In this document: piece after piece, positions 1-7,320 of the stretch
How positions within the stretch are numbered: position 1 is the first letter of the stretch
How the letters are laid out: the number at the start of each line of letters is the position of its first letter
Assembly (NCBI GenBank): GCA_030632405.1
Contig: DAOVUU010000021.1
Coordinates: 1 to 12,676, forward strand
Origin: Desulfobulbaceae bacterium
Lineage (GTDB): Bacteria; Desulfobacterota; Desulfobulbia; Desulfobulbales; Desulfocapsaceae
DNA: 12,676 nt
Direction: 5' to 3'
Translations under genes and position numbers: made by a program
Notes under the pieces: generated by a model
Seen by the model: the letters and a program-made list of their open reading frames with translations, nothing else
The model's database searches: none
Told to the model about the DNA's origin: nothing

Positions 1-1838
1 AGTGTAGTTCTACTGATCCCTAATTTTTTCGCCGCAGCAATTTTATTATTACCGCACTGTCTGACTACCTCCAGAATATGGCTTTTTTTTAATGTATCTA
101 TTCGCTCAGAACCCTGGCGGTCACTCTTAGTATCTTCATCTAGTGCACCTATCACCAAATTTTCATCAATTTCAAAATCACACGTTACACACAATCTTTC
201 AATCACATTTTGAAGCTCTCTGATGTTCCCTGGCCAGCTGTACTGTCTTAGTTCTTCCATGGCTTTCTGAGAAATAGAGAGTCCCTTACCTAGTTTCACT
301 GTATTTTGTCCCATGAAATAACTGGTTAACTGTGGAATATCATCTTGCCGAAATTTTAACGGTGGAATATTAAGCCGTAGAATATTGAGACGATAGTAAA
401 GATCCTTCCGAAAATCCCCGTTATCTACTTCCTGTTTGAGTTTTTTATTTGTTGCTGCAATTATGCGGATATCGATAGGTATAATTCTGTCTGAACCAAG
501 TGGCCGGACCTCCATCTCCTGAATCACACGAAGTAGAGTCGTTTGAAAAGTTTGTGAAGTTTCACTGATTTCGTCAAGAAAGATTGTCCCTGTATGAGCC
601 TGAGTAAATAACCCATCCTTACCCTCACGTCGGGCACCGGTAAAAGCACCAGCCTGGTAGCCGAATAATTCACTTTCCAGTAACGAGTCTGGTAGAGCTC
701 CGCAATTGACCGCCACAAAAGGTCCCTTTCGGCGACTACTGATCGAGTGAATTGCCTGGGCAAACACCTCTTTCCCGGTACCGCTCTCACCCTCTATCAA
801 AATAACGCTATCAACCTCAGCGTATTTCTTTGCTAAGAGAACAGTAGTTTTGAAAAGGTGGCTATCACCAATAATATCATCGAAAGTAAAACTGGCTACA
901 TACCCTTTGTCGGCCATTTTTATGCGTATTATATTTTCATACTCCCTTATTTTTGTCACATCCTCTAACGTTTCCACTGCGCCCAATATTTCCCTGTCTA
1001 CCTTCACAGGTATCTTATTGGAAAGAGCTGTTGTTTTTCCAATTTTTATCAACTTCCCCAGTTGCGAACGACCGGATTGGATAACGGCAGGGAGTGTATC
1101 CTGGGGCAATACCTCCGATATCATGCTACCCTCGGCATGCATCTGATTCACTCCGGTAATTTTCCCTGCTATCTTGTTGAATATTGTGATGGTCCCATCT
1201 TTATCCACAGCTATTACACCATGATTAATGTTGTCCAGTATTGCCTTAAACTGCTCAGTTTTCTGTGCCTCAAGCCGCCTCACCTCCAAAAGCCTCGATG
1301 CTTCCTCTATAGCCGTTTCAATATCTTCCTGACTTGTCTCAAGAAACACAGTTCGCAACCCGTAGTCATTGGCCAGTGACTCTGCGATCGCACCGCCGAA
1401 TAGAACCTCTATTGGATCGTCTGATTTCATCCGGTTCTGCACATATTCTACTGCCTGGGCCCGGTTGTAAATTTCATATACATCTAAATCAACATTTAAG
1501 ATTTTTCCCAGCTTCTCCACTCCTCGGATTATTCGAGCTGATCCCATTATTGTAATTTTCAGACGAAAATTTTGGGCCTTGTGAATAGCACTCAGCATAT
1601 CAACAGGAGACAGGGTTATATCAACAACCGGAATGGTTAATTCTGAACGCTCTAAAAGCTGTTTAGTCCCCCCACGAGTGATAATCACCTGAACCCCTTT
1701 AGATTCGGCTTTCAAGGCGATGGGTATCGCATCTTCCAGCAAACCATAATCCACCTCGACGTGGGCTGCATTCCGCGCAACATCCTTGGCAATTTCATAT
1801 ACCTTAACATGGGGTGCTATAATAAGAATGGGATGCAT
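1..1838 (-). CDS. PrpR-like sigma-54-dependent transcriptional activator (3' end outside window)
   Basis: Translating the minus strand from the ATG at 1838 gives 612 uninterrupted codons that run off the window start. Domains in order: a PrpR N-terminal sensor domain (about residues 1-185, with the IITRGGT segment and the IPVVDITLS segment); a PAS-like domain (about 200-315, NINHGVIAVDKDGTITIFN); a sigma-54 AAA+ domain with Walker A GESGTGKE at 350-357, the sigma-54 contact loop GAFTGA at 397-402 and Walker B LDE with D422/E423; and a Fis-type helix-turn-helix (NNKIAAAKKLGISRTT) ending at the edge. Only the last few residues should be missing. An AGGAGA ribosome site lies 6 nt before the ATG. 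All sigma-54 activation motifs are intact, so it should be a working activator. PrpR senses 2-methylcitrate in its known role; here the ligand is unknown but is plausibly an organic acid handled by the divergent operon. Its own promoter probably overlaps the inverted repeat at 1859-1898, suggesting autoregulation. Confidence 0.95.
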   Translation of the reverse strand, partial: MHPILIIAPHVKVYEIAKDVARNAAHVEVDYGLLEDAIPIALKAESKGVQVIITRGGTKQLLERSELTIPVVDITLSPVDMLSAIHKAQNFRLKITIMGSARIIRGVEKLGKILNVDLDVYEIYNRAQAVEYVQNRMKSDDPIEVLFGGAIAESLANDYGLRTVFLETSQEDIETAIEEASRLLEVRRLEAQKTEQFKAILDNINHGVIAVDKDGTITIFNKIAGKITGVNQMHAEGSMISEVLPQDTLPAVIQSGRSQLGKLIKIGKTTALSNKIPVKVDREILGAVETLEDVTKIREYENIIRIKMADKGYVASFTFDDIIGDSHLFKTTVLLAKKYAEVDSVILIEGESGTGKEVFAQAIHSISSRRKGPFVAVNCGALPDSLLESELFGYQAGAFTGARREGKDGLFTQAHTGTIFLDEISETSQTFQTTLLRVIQEMEVRPLGSDRIIPIDIRIIAATNKKLKQEVDNGDFRKDLYYRLNILRLNIPPLKFRQDDIPQLTSYFMGQNTVKLGKGLSISQKAMEELRQYSWPGNIRELQNVIERLCVTCDFEIDENLVIGALDEDTKSDRQGSERIDTLKKSHILEVVRQCGNNKIAAAKKLGISRTT

Positions 1839-1858
1839 TAAATTTCTCCTGGACCTAA

Positions 1859-1898
1859 ACGTTTAAATATGAAACACATATATTTCACATTTAAACGT
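1859..1898. promoter_or_regulatory. Inverted repeat, candidate activator-binding (upstream activating) site
   Basis: The left arm ACGTTTAAATATGAAA (1859-1874) and right arm TTTCACATTTAAACGT (1883-1898) are complementary at 15 of 16 positions around an 8-nt spacer. The site begins 20 nt upstream of the activator start codon and its centre lies about 288 nt upstream of the predicted tctC transcription start. That is within reach for a looping sigma-54 activator and is well placed for autoregulation. Binding by the neighbouring PrpR-like protein is an inference. Confidence 0.65.
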
Positions 1899-2139
1899 AT
1901 AGATCAAGGCCATTCTTAAACAACATGATGAAAAACAATGATTAGCACGTAAAGGGGGCATCCAAATCCTTCAGCGGTTAAGTCAAAAACTTCGACATAC
2001 AAGGGATAGTATTTTTATCGTTCCCTCCGCTATACATGTAATCCATTGAAGTTCTCTTAAAAACCTGCAACGAGGGATATCTGACTTTTCATGACACCAT
2101 TAAATATAATTGTCTATAACTTATGGTTCGTACACATTA

Positions 2140-2155
2140 TGGCACGATAATGGCA
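2140..2155 (+). promoter_or_regulatory. Sigma-54 (-24/-12) promoter for the tctC operon
   Basis: TGGCACGATAATGGCA matches the -24/-12 consensus TGGCACG-N4-TTGCW. The GG at 2141-2142 and the GC at 2153-2154 have the standard 10-nt separation, and the single consensus departure is G for T in the -12 block. Transcription would start near 2166, leaving a leader of about 79 nt. The divergent gene encodes a GAFTGA-containing sigma-54 activator, which strengthens the call. Confidence 0.75.
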
Positions 2156-2244
2156 AAGTATCTAAGGTTCGGACCTGCATTACAGCAGAGGTAAGTGAGC
2201 GATTTTCTAGTCTTCAACCTGTCTAAAATTCTAAGGAGGTAAAA

Positions 2245-3204
2245 ATGAAATTGGTTAAACGGCACATTTTCGTGGCAGTCCTGGCTATCATTATGTTTGT
2301 CCCCGGTATCACTCTTGCGGAATTCCCAGATCAACCAATTACCTACACAATCCCATTCAACCCAGGTGGGGAATCTGATATCACAGCCCGGCTTCAAGAA
2401 CCAAATTTAGAAAAAGAACTTGGTGTTGCCGTCAATGTCACCCATAAACCCGGTGGTGGCGGCGCAGTAGCATGGAGTGAATTCCAGCGCACAGCTAAAC
2501 CTGATGGCTACAATCTCATCGGATGCAATATCCCACATATCATTGGTCAACCGCTACTGCGCAAAGATGCAGGGTATAAAACTGACGGTTTTAAAGTCAT
2601 CATGTGGTTCCATTTTACGCCCAATGCATTAATTGTCAGCAAGGACAGCCCCTTTAAAACCCTTGATGACTTCATTGCCTACGCTAAGAAAAATCCTAAG
2701 GCAGCTACTGTTGGCGGCAGCGGAACATACAGCGCCAACCATCTGGAAGCACTCAGGCTACAAAAAGCTGCTGGTGTAGAATTAACCTATATCCCTCATA
2801 CAGGAACCGGCCCACTAATTCCCGCACTCATGGGTGGGCACCTGCAGGCTCTTATGAGTTACTCCATGGTTAGTGTCAATTATAAAGACAAATTTCGCAC
2901 CCTGGCAGTCGCATCTGAAGAGAGAGTCCCCGCTATGCCGGACGTCCCCACATTCAAAGAACTCGGTTATGATATTGTTGGTGGAGCCTTTCGCGGAGTA
3001 GCAGCTCCTATTGGTACTCCCCAGGCCATCGTGGACAAACTGGCTGATGCTTTCACAAAGGTTAATAAAATAACAGCTCTAAAGCAGGTTGATATGGGCT
3101 TTGTGATGACCTATGCAACAGGCGATAAAGCTCAAGAACTGGTTGAGCAAATGAAGGTAGCCTACGGCGACGTTTTGAGCGACATTAAGAGTAAGAAAAA
3201 ATAA
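2245..3204 (+). CDS. tctC: TctC/Bug-family periplasmic solute-binding protein of a TTT transporter
   Basis: This is the extracytoplasmic receptor of a tripartite tricarboxylate transporter, binding a carboxylic acid in the periplasm and passing it to TctA/TctB. The 319-residue length is usual. A signal peptide covers residues 1-25 (positive MKLVKR, hydrophobic core, probable cleavage after TLA). The mature part starts EFPDQPITYTIPFNPGG, the normal Bug-family opening, with the ligand-loop motif PGGESD at 40-45 and the later segments AKPDGYNL and MPDVPTFKELGYD. A very strong Shine-Dalgarno (AAGGAGGT) sits 5 nt before the ATG. It is the first gene after the sigma-54 promoter and should be the most highly expressed. 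Bug proteins have very broad ligand ranges, from citrate to amino acids and aromatics, so the ligand cannot be assigned. Confidence 0.95.
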   Translation: MKLVKRHIFVAVLAIIMFVPGITLAEFPDQPITYTIPFNPGGESDITARLQEPNLEKELGVAVNVTHKPGGGGAVAWSEFQRTAKPDGYNLIGCNIPHIIGQPLLRKDAGYKTDGFKVIMWFHFTPNALIVSKDSPFKTLDDFIAYAKKNPKAATVGGSGTYSANHLEALRLQKAAGVELTYIPHTGTGPLIPALMGGHLQALMSYSMVSVNYKDKFRTLAVASEERVPAMPDVPTFKELGYDIVGGAFRGVAAPIGTPQAIVDKLADAFTKVNKITALKQVDMGFVMTYATGDKAQELVEQMKVAYGDVLSDIKSKKK

Positions 3205-3237
3205 TCACCAGCGCCGAACGAATCTAATCCTTACCTG

Positions 3238-3283
3238 CCAGTATGGCGAATTGACAGCTGTTTACCCTCCTTCGCCATACTGG
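3238..3283 (+). promoter_or_regulatory. Strong intercistronic stem-loop between tctC and tctA
   Basis: The arm CCAGTATGGCGAA (3238-3250) is perfectly complementary to TTCGCCATACTGG (3271-3283) across a 20-nt loop that itself contains the palindrome ACAGCTGT (3254-3261). No T-run follows, so it is not a canonical terminator. Its place just after the binding-protein gene fits an element that protects the tctC mRNA 3' end or limits read-through, giving more receptor than membrane protein. That role is inferred. Confidence 0.75.
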
Positions 3284-3320
3284 AAATCAGCTAATATACT
3301 GATATAAAACCATTATAACT

Positions 3321-4850
3321 ATGCTTTTTGAAACGTTTACGTTGCTCCTTGACCCGGTTATAATATTAACCGTGTTTATCGGTGTCTCTGCAGGGCTCTT
3401 CGTCGGGGCAATGCCCGGGCTTACCGCCACAATGGCACTCGCTGTACTCCTCCCCTTTACATTTACCCTTCCACCTCTCCACGGCTTAGTAGCACTTGGT
3501 GCCGTCTATATGGGGGCTATTTACGGTGGTTCCTTTGCCGCAATACTCGTAAACACTCCCGGTACTCCTTCTTCAATCGCCACTGCATTCGAAGGATACC
3601 CTATGGCCAAACAGGGCCGCGCGCTGGAAGCTATTGGCCTGGCTACTGTCTCCTCAGCTGTCGGCGGGCTGGCCGGCGTATTTTTTCTACTGATTCTATC
3701 CCCTCCCCTGGCACGACTATCACTTCGATTTGGACCTGCTGAATATTTTTGGGTAGCCATCCTCGGTTTGACTCTCATTGCCAGTCTCTCTGAAGGTTCA
3801 GTCATCAAGGGGATGATGGGGGGTGCCCTTGGAATACTCATTGGTACCATGGGAGTAGCACCCATCGGCGGTGAAACTCGGTTCACGTTCGGTCTGCCAG
3901 TGCTCCAGGGAGGCGTTGCCATGATCGTTGCTTTAATTGGGCTATTCGTTATTCCTGAACTGTATACCATAGCCGCCAAAGGCAAAACCGCCCTGACCGC
4001 AGTAAACGTCGATTCCCGGGCTCGAAGCTCCCTATGGCAGGTAACCAAGAAGGTTTTTTCAATGCCTGGGAACTTGATTCGCTCCTGCATAATAGGAGAA
4101 ATAATCGCCATCATTCCCGGAGCCGGTGGTAATATCGCCAATCTGGTCGCCTATAACGAGGCAAAGCGTGCCTCCAAAAATCCCGAAAAGTTCGGTACGG
4201 GAGTTGAGGAAGGGTTGGTCGCAACGGAGTCGAGCAACAACGTCACTGTAGCAGGCAGCATGGTCCCCCTTTTAACGCTTGGTATCCCTGGTGCGCCTCC
4301 GGATGCTGTTATCCTGGGTGTAATGCTGCTGCATGGTCTGCGTCCCGGTATTGAACTCTTTACTGTCAACGCCCATTTAACCTATGGCTTTATTTTGTCA
4401 ATGGGATTTGCAGCTATTGCTATGGTACCAGTGGGCCTCCTCGGCGGCAGACTTATCTACAAGGTTATTTTCCGTACTCCATATTACTTCCTGGTGCCCA
4501 CCATTGCTCTGGCTACCATCCTGGGGACCTATGCGTTGCGAAACAGCCATACCGACGTAATCATCATGCTCCTGCTTGGCACCCTGGGCTACATTTTCAA
4601 ACAATTTGATGTCGCCCCTGCCCCCATTGTACTGGGGCTCATTCTAGGGAGCATTGCTGAAATGGGCTATGTACAGACTGTTTTAGGCGGACAGGCATAC
4701 ACCTACCCGTTTCTTCGATTGTTTGTTAACCCGCTCTCCCATATCCTTATCGGCATGATTGTTTTTTCAGCAGCCTGGCCTTACCTTTCCACTTTGATCC
4801 GACGTCTCAAAAACAGATCAAGGAATAATATGGAGGGCAGAAATGAATAG
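3321..4850 (+). CDS. tctA: TctA-family large membrane subunit of a TTT transporter
   Basis: A 509-residue, strongly hydrophobic protein of normal TctA length with about a dozen predicted membrane segments. It would form the transport channel in the inner membrane, driven by an ion gradient. Family hallmarks are present: GLFVGAMPGLTATMALAVLLPF near the N-terminus and the internal pseudo-repeat IIPGAGGNIANLVAYNEAKR in the middle, the two PG-containing ligand-pathway motifs of the family. It follows tctC by 116 nt and overlaps tctB by 8 nt. The start ATG is odd in having no recognisable Shine-Dalgarno (upstream sequence AAACCATTATAACT), in contrast to the very strong site of tctC. Together with the preceding stem-loop this suggests deliberately low translation. 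The start is supported because the N-terminus MLFETFTLLLDPVIILTVF is typical of the family. Confidence 0.95.
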   Translation: MLFETFTLLLDPVIILTVFIGVSAGLFVGAMPGLTATMALAVLLPFTFTLPPLHGLVALGAVYMGAIYGGSFAAILVNTPGTPSSIATAFEGYPMAKQGRALEAIGLATVSSAVGGLAGVFFLLILSPPLARLSLRFGPAEYFWVAILGLTLIASLSEGSVIKGMMGGALGILIGTMGVAPIGGETRFTFGLPVLQGGVAMIVALIGLFVIPELYTIAAKGKTALTAVNVDSRARSSLWQVTKKVFSMPGNLIRSCIIGEIIAIIPGAGGNIANLVAYNEAKRASKNPEKFGTGVEEGLVATESSNNVTVAGSMVPLLTLGIPGAPPDAVILGVMLLHGLRPGIELFTVNAHLTYGFILSMGFAAIAMVPVGLLGGRLIYKVIFRTPYYFLVPTIALATILGTYALRNSHTDVIIMLLLGTLGYIFKQFDVAPAPIVLGLILGSIAEMGYVQTVLGGQAYTYPFLRLFVNPLSHILIGMIVFSAAWPYLSTLIRRLKNRSRNNMEGRNE

Positions 4851-5298
4851 AGAAATCAACACCGATATCGCAGGCGGTGTCATTGGCCTTACCCTGACAG
4901 CCATTTTCTTTTTTTCACTCGAAGATATATCTCGGCTGTCTATAATGTTCCCTGAAGCAATAATCACCATTCTGGGTATTATCTCTGCCAGTCTTGTTAT
5001 CAAGGGCTTTGTCGCTCCCTCACGGGGACAAATATTCAACGTGGGTTCAAATACAAGATGGCTGGTAACCGCGCTCCTTTTTTTCCTGTGGGTTTTTTTT
5101 ATACCCGTTATTGGATTTTTCGTATCAGCTGTGGTCTTTATGACCACTATTGTTGGTTACCTTGCCCAGAGCCGAATCAAAGTAACTCTTAGAAGATTTT
5201 TAACCTGGCTACCCGTCATCGTAGCAGAGGTAACCTTCTTCTACCTTATTTTTACAAAAATTCTTCACGTACCGTTACCCAGAGGTTTCTTTTTTTAA
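4843..5298 (+). CDS. tctB: TctB-family small membrane subunit of a TTT transporter
   Basis: A 151-residue small membrane protein with about four hydrophobic segments (roughly 10-25, 35-55, 75-108 as a split pair, and 123-142), matching TctB in length and topology. It ends LPRGFFF, like the C-terminus common in this family. TctB supports transport with TctA but its exact role is poorly known. The ATG lies inside the end of tctA (8-nt overlap) with GGAGGG placed upstream, so translation is probably coupled. The gene order C-A-B gives a complete transporter. Sequence conservation in TctB is low, so the assignment rests on topology, C-terminus and context. Confidence 0.88.
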   Translation: MNREINTDIAGGVIGLTLTAIFFFSLEDISRLSIMFPEAIITILGIISASLVIKGFVAPSRGQIFNVGSNTRWLVTALLFFLWVFFIPVIGFFVSAVVFMTTIVGYLAQSRIKVTLRRFLTWLPVIVAEVTFFYLIFTKILHVPLPRGFFF

Positions 5299-5350
5299 CA
5301 TTATAAAATTTCACCTGCTAGCTGATTAAATACGCACTGAAGGAAAGAAA

Positions 5351-6625
5351 ATGCACGCTATAGAAAAAATTCTGGCCCGGGCTTCGGGCCAGAAATCGAT
5401 TAGTACAGGCCAGATCCTCAACTGTCGTGTAGATCTGGCAGAGGTCAATGACCTTTATCCCCAGACCATTTTTTCTTTTCAGGAAATGGGCGGGAAGAAG
5501 GTCCACTCCCCGGATAAAATCACATTTATTCTTGACCACTACGCGCCTGCCTCAAGCATTCAACAGGCTGAGAACCAGAAACTGATGAGAGAGTTTTGCC
5601 GGGATCAGGGTATCGATCTCCTTTTTGACGTCGACTCCGGGGTCTGTCATCAGGTTATGGTCGACAACGGTCTTGTTTACCCTGGTATGATCCTCATTGC
5701 CACCGATTCCCACACTACCACCCATGGCGCATTCGGGGCGTTTGGAACCGGTGTAGGAGCAACTGACCTCGCCGTTATTATGGCCACCGGGCACCTATGG
5801 CTAAGAGTACCGGAAATTATCCGAATCAACCTCAGCGGTATACTGCAAACCGGCGTCTACGCGAAAGATGTGATTTTACACATAATAGGCAAACTCGGAG
5901 CAGACTACGCCCTCTACAAGGGGGTGGAATTTTCAGGAACTACCATAAGAGACTGGTCTATATCAGAAAGGATGGCACTCTGCAATATGACTACCGAAAT
6001 GGGTGCCAAGGCTGCCTATATCCAGCCGGACCAGGTGACCCTCGATTTCCTCTCAGATAAAGTGACTAAAGAATTTGATATCGTTGAAACTGATGACGAT
6101 TTCCAATACGCCGAAGAACTCTTCTTTGACGTAAGCCCCATCCCGCCCCAACTGGCTGTCCCCCAAAGCGTGGATAATGTCCTTCCATTAACAGAGTTGA
6201 TCGGGACACCAGTACACCAGGCTTATCTTGGCAGTTGCACAGGGGGACGGGCCGAAGATATAGGAGTGGCTGCCAGGATCCTGAATGGCAAAAAGGTCAA
6301 CCCCAACACCCGATTGATTGTTGTACCGGCATCAAAACAGGTATACCTCGATAGTCTGCACCAGGGCGATGTGGAAAAACTGGTTAAAGCGGGTGCAACC
6401 TTTGTCACACCTGGCTGTGCCGCATGTCTTGGCACCCATGAAGGAATTTTGGCAGCAGGAGAAGTCTGTATTGCCTCCACTAACCGAAATTTCCCCGGTC
6501 GTATGGGACACGTACAGTCGTCCGTATACCTCGGTTCTCCGGCGGCAGTGGCAGCCGCAGCCCTGACCGGAAAAATCACCGACCCATCTGAAATCTTAAA
6601 ACTGCTCGGGCAGGAGAAGTCATGA
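5351..6625 (+). CDS. LeuC-like aconitase-family hydro-lyase, large subunit
   Basis: A 424-residue large subunit of the isopropylmalate isomerase/homoaconitase/dimethylmalate dehydratase group, which moves or removes water from 2-hydroxy acids using a [4Fe-4S] cluster. Cluster ligands are visible as C296 (LGSCTGGR) and C356/C359 (PGCAACLGTHEG). The conserved DSHTTTHGAFGAFGTGVGATD region spans 119-139 and the EVCIASTNRNFPGRMG segment is present. Length matches the short two-subunit class rather than the longer single-chain aconitases. Two signatures depart from the usual biosynthetic forms: CTGGR instead of CTNSR/CTNGR, and CAAC instead of CGPC. It lies 52 nt after tctB, with AAGGAAAG before the ATG, and overlaps the small-subunit gene by 4 nt. 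The transporter and PrpR-like regulator point to catabolism of an imported hydroxy acid rather than leucine synthesis; the substrate is not determined. Confidence 0.92.
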   Translation: MHAIEKILARASGQKSISTGQILNCRVDLAEVNDLYPQTIFSFQEMGGKKVHSPDKITFILDHYAPASSIQQAENQKLMREFCRDQGIDLLFDVDSGVCHQVMVDNGLVYPGMILIATDSHTTTHGAFGAFGTGVGATDLAVIMATGHLWLRVPEIIRINLSGILQTGVYAKDVILHIIGKLGADYALYKGVEFSGTTIRDWSISERMALCNMTTEMGAKAAYIQPDQVTLDFLSDKVTKEFDIVETDDDFQYAEELFFDVSPIPPQLAVPQSVDNVLPLTELIGTPVHQAYLGSCTGGRAEDIGVAARILNGKKVNPNTRLIVVPASKQVYLDSLHQGDVEKLVKAGATFVTPGCAACLGTHEGILAAGEVCIASTNRNFPGRMGHVQSSVYLGSPAAVAAAALTGKITDPSEILKLLGQEKS

Positions 6626-7131
6626 AAACCATTATGGAAGGTAAGGCTTTCGTATTCGGAAATAACCTGGACACGGATCAAATCTACCCGGGGCAATATC
6701 TCGAACTGGCCAGAACAGCTGATATAAAAGAACATGCCATGGAAGGTGCGGACCCCGGCTTAGTCGCACTATTTCAGCCTGGAGATATCATAGTTGGAGG
6801 AACTAATTTTGGCTGCGGCTCCAGCCGGGAACATGCCGCCATAGCCTTGAAGGCAATCGGGGCGGGCGCAATTCTGGCCGAATCCTTCGCACGTATTTTC
6901 TACCGGAACGCCGTCAACCTCGGAGTCCCCGTGCTGGTCAGCCCTGGAATTTCAAACCTGGTAAAGCAGGATGACATTCTGAAAATTAACATTGAAACCG
7001 GCGAGGCTCAGAACCTTAGCAGTAAAAAAGATCTCGACGTTCAATCCCTGTCAGATTACGTTTTGGATATTCTACGCAGGGGAGGTATTAAACCTCTCGT
7101 GAAACGTCAACTACGAGAACAGCAAAACTAA
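6622..7131 (+). CDS. LeuD-like aconitase-family hydro-lyase, small (swivel) subunit
   Basis: A 169-residue swivel-domain subunit that pairs with the preceding large subunit. Hallmarks are NNLDTDQIYPGQYLE (14-28), which contains the flexible substrate-recognition loop, and the active-site strand FGCGSSREHA (63-72), with S67/S68/R69 in the position that binds substrate carboxylates in the family. The following AGAILAESFARIFYRNAVNLG segment is also typical. The length fits the archaeal/short LeuD class. The ATGA overlap with the large subunit (start 6622, stop 6625) and a GGAG site inside that gene indicate coupled synthesis at equal amounts. The loop sequence YLELA is the main specificity determinant in this family, and I cannot assign a substrate from it. 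A complete AAGGAGG motif overlaps its stop codon with no good gene behind it. Confidence 0.92.
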   Translation: MKTIMEGKAFVFGNNLDTDQIYPGQYLELARTADIKEHAMEGADPGLVALFQPGDIIVGGTNFGCGSSREHAAIALKAIGAGAILAESFARIFYRNAVNLGVPVLVSPGISNLVKQDDILKINIETGEAQNLSSKKDLDVQSLSDYVLDILRRGGIKPLVKRQLREQQN

Positions 7132-7136
7132 GGAGG
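7130..7136 (+). promoter_or_regulatory. Orphan Shine-Dalgarno motif
   Basis: AAGGAGG overlaps the leuD-like stop codon. The only start nearby (TTG at 7140-7142) opens a reading frame of 15 codons that stops inside the heptad repeat. The site may be the remnant of an original ribosome site for the next gene, separated from it when the repeat element arrived. It could also be chance. Confidence 0.35.
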
Positions 7137-7154
7137 ACTTTGCCCGTAACCGAT

Positions 7155-7210
7155 AGTTCTCAGTTTTCAGTTTGCAGTTGTCAGTAACTGATAACTGAAA
7201 GCTGAGAACT
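7155..7210. repeat. Heptad-periodic inverted repeat (CAGT/ACTG family)
   Basis: From 7158 the sequence reads in 7-nt units: TCTCAGT, TTTCAGT, TTGCAGT, TGTCAGT, then the inverted series AACTGAT, AACTGAA, AGCTGAG. The ends AGTTCTCAG (7155-7163) and CTGAGAACT (7202-7210) are exact complements, so the whole 56 nt can fold into one long hairpin with a few G-U pairs or a bulge. It lies between the leuD-like gene and the enolase-superfamily gene, where it could attenuate or process the transcript. A TATAAT at 7222-7227 follows but has no good -35 partner. Confidence 0.8.
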
Positions 7211-7320
7211 AAAAATATTGGTATAATATCGCGATGATACGGCAAGCGACTCTCCGGTTTTTTATAACAGAAATTCAGTAGTAAAGTACTGATAACCTCA
7301 ATATTATCAAGGATACAACT

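Larger units (their letters stand above)
1839..2244. other. Divergent intergenic control region
   Basis: These 406 nt separate the activator gene from tctC. I see no convincing coding region. The region holds a large inverted repeat next to the activator gene and a -24/-12 promoter about 90 nt before tctC. A weaker sigma-70-like pair (CTGACT at 2081-2086, 18-nt spacer, TATAAT at 2105-2110) is also present. The roughly 240 nt between inverted repeat and promoter are A+T-rich and could hold an IHF bend site, but I did not identify one. Confidence 0.8.

Noticed and set aside
524..1555. Several short open frames on both strands within the first 1.8 kb
   Set aside because: All overlap the continuous minus-strand activator frame (1838 to 1), whose motifs are intact. 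I checked the frame at several places and found no frameshift or stop.
2081..2110. Sigma-70-like promoter CTGACT-18-TATAAT before tctC
   Set aside because: Good -10 but only 4 of 6 in the -35; the sigma-54 element with its divergent activator is a better explanation. Kept as an alternative in the intergenic entry.
3521..4141. 206-codon open frame on the minus strand inside tctA
   Set aside because: It is the antisense shadow of a well-supported membrane protein gene; its translation is low in recognisable motifs and it has no independent support.
6223..6735. 170-codon minus-strand frame across the leuC/leuD-like junction
   Set aside because: Antisense to two genes with clear family motifs; no family resemblance of its own.
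5351..7131. Naming the pair leuC and leuD
   Set aside because: Family membership is clear, but no leucine-pathway neighbours are present, and the signatures and regulator point to another substrate.
7140..7187. Short TTG-started peptide after AAGGAGG
   Set aside because: Only 15 codons and made largely of heptad repeat; more likely a vestigial ribosome site than a real leader peptide.
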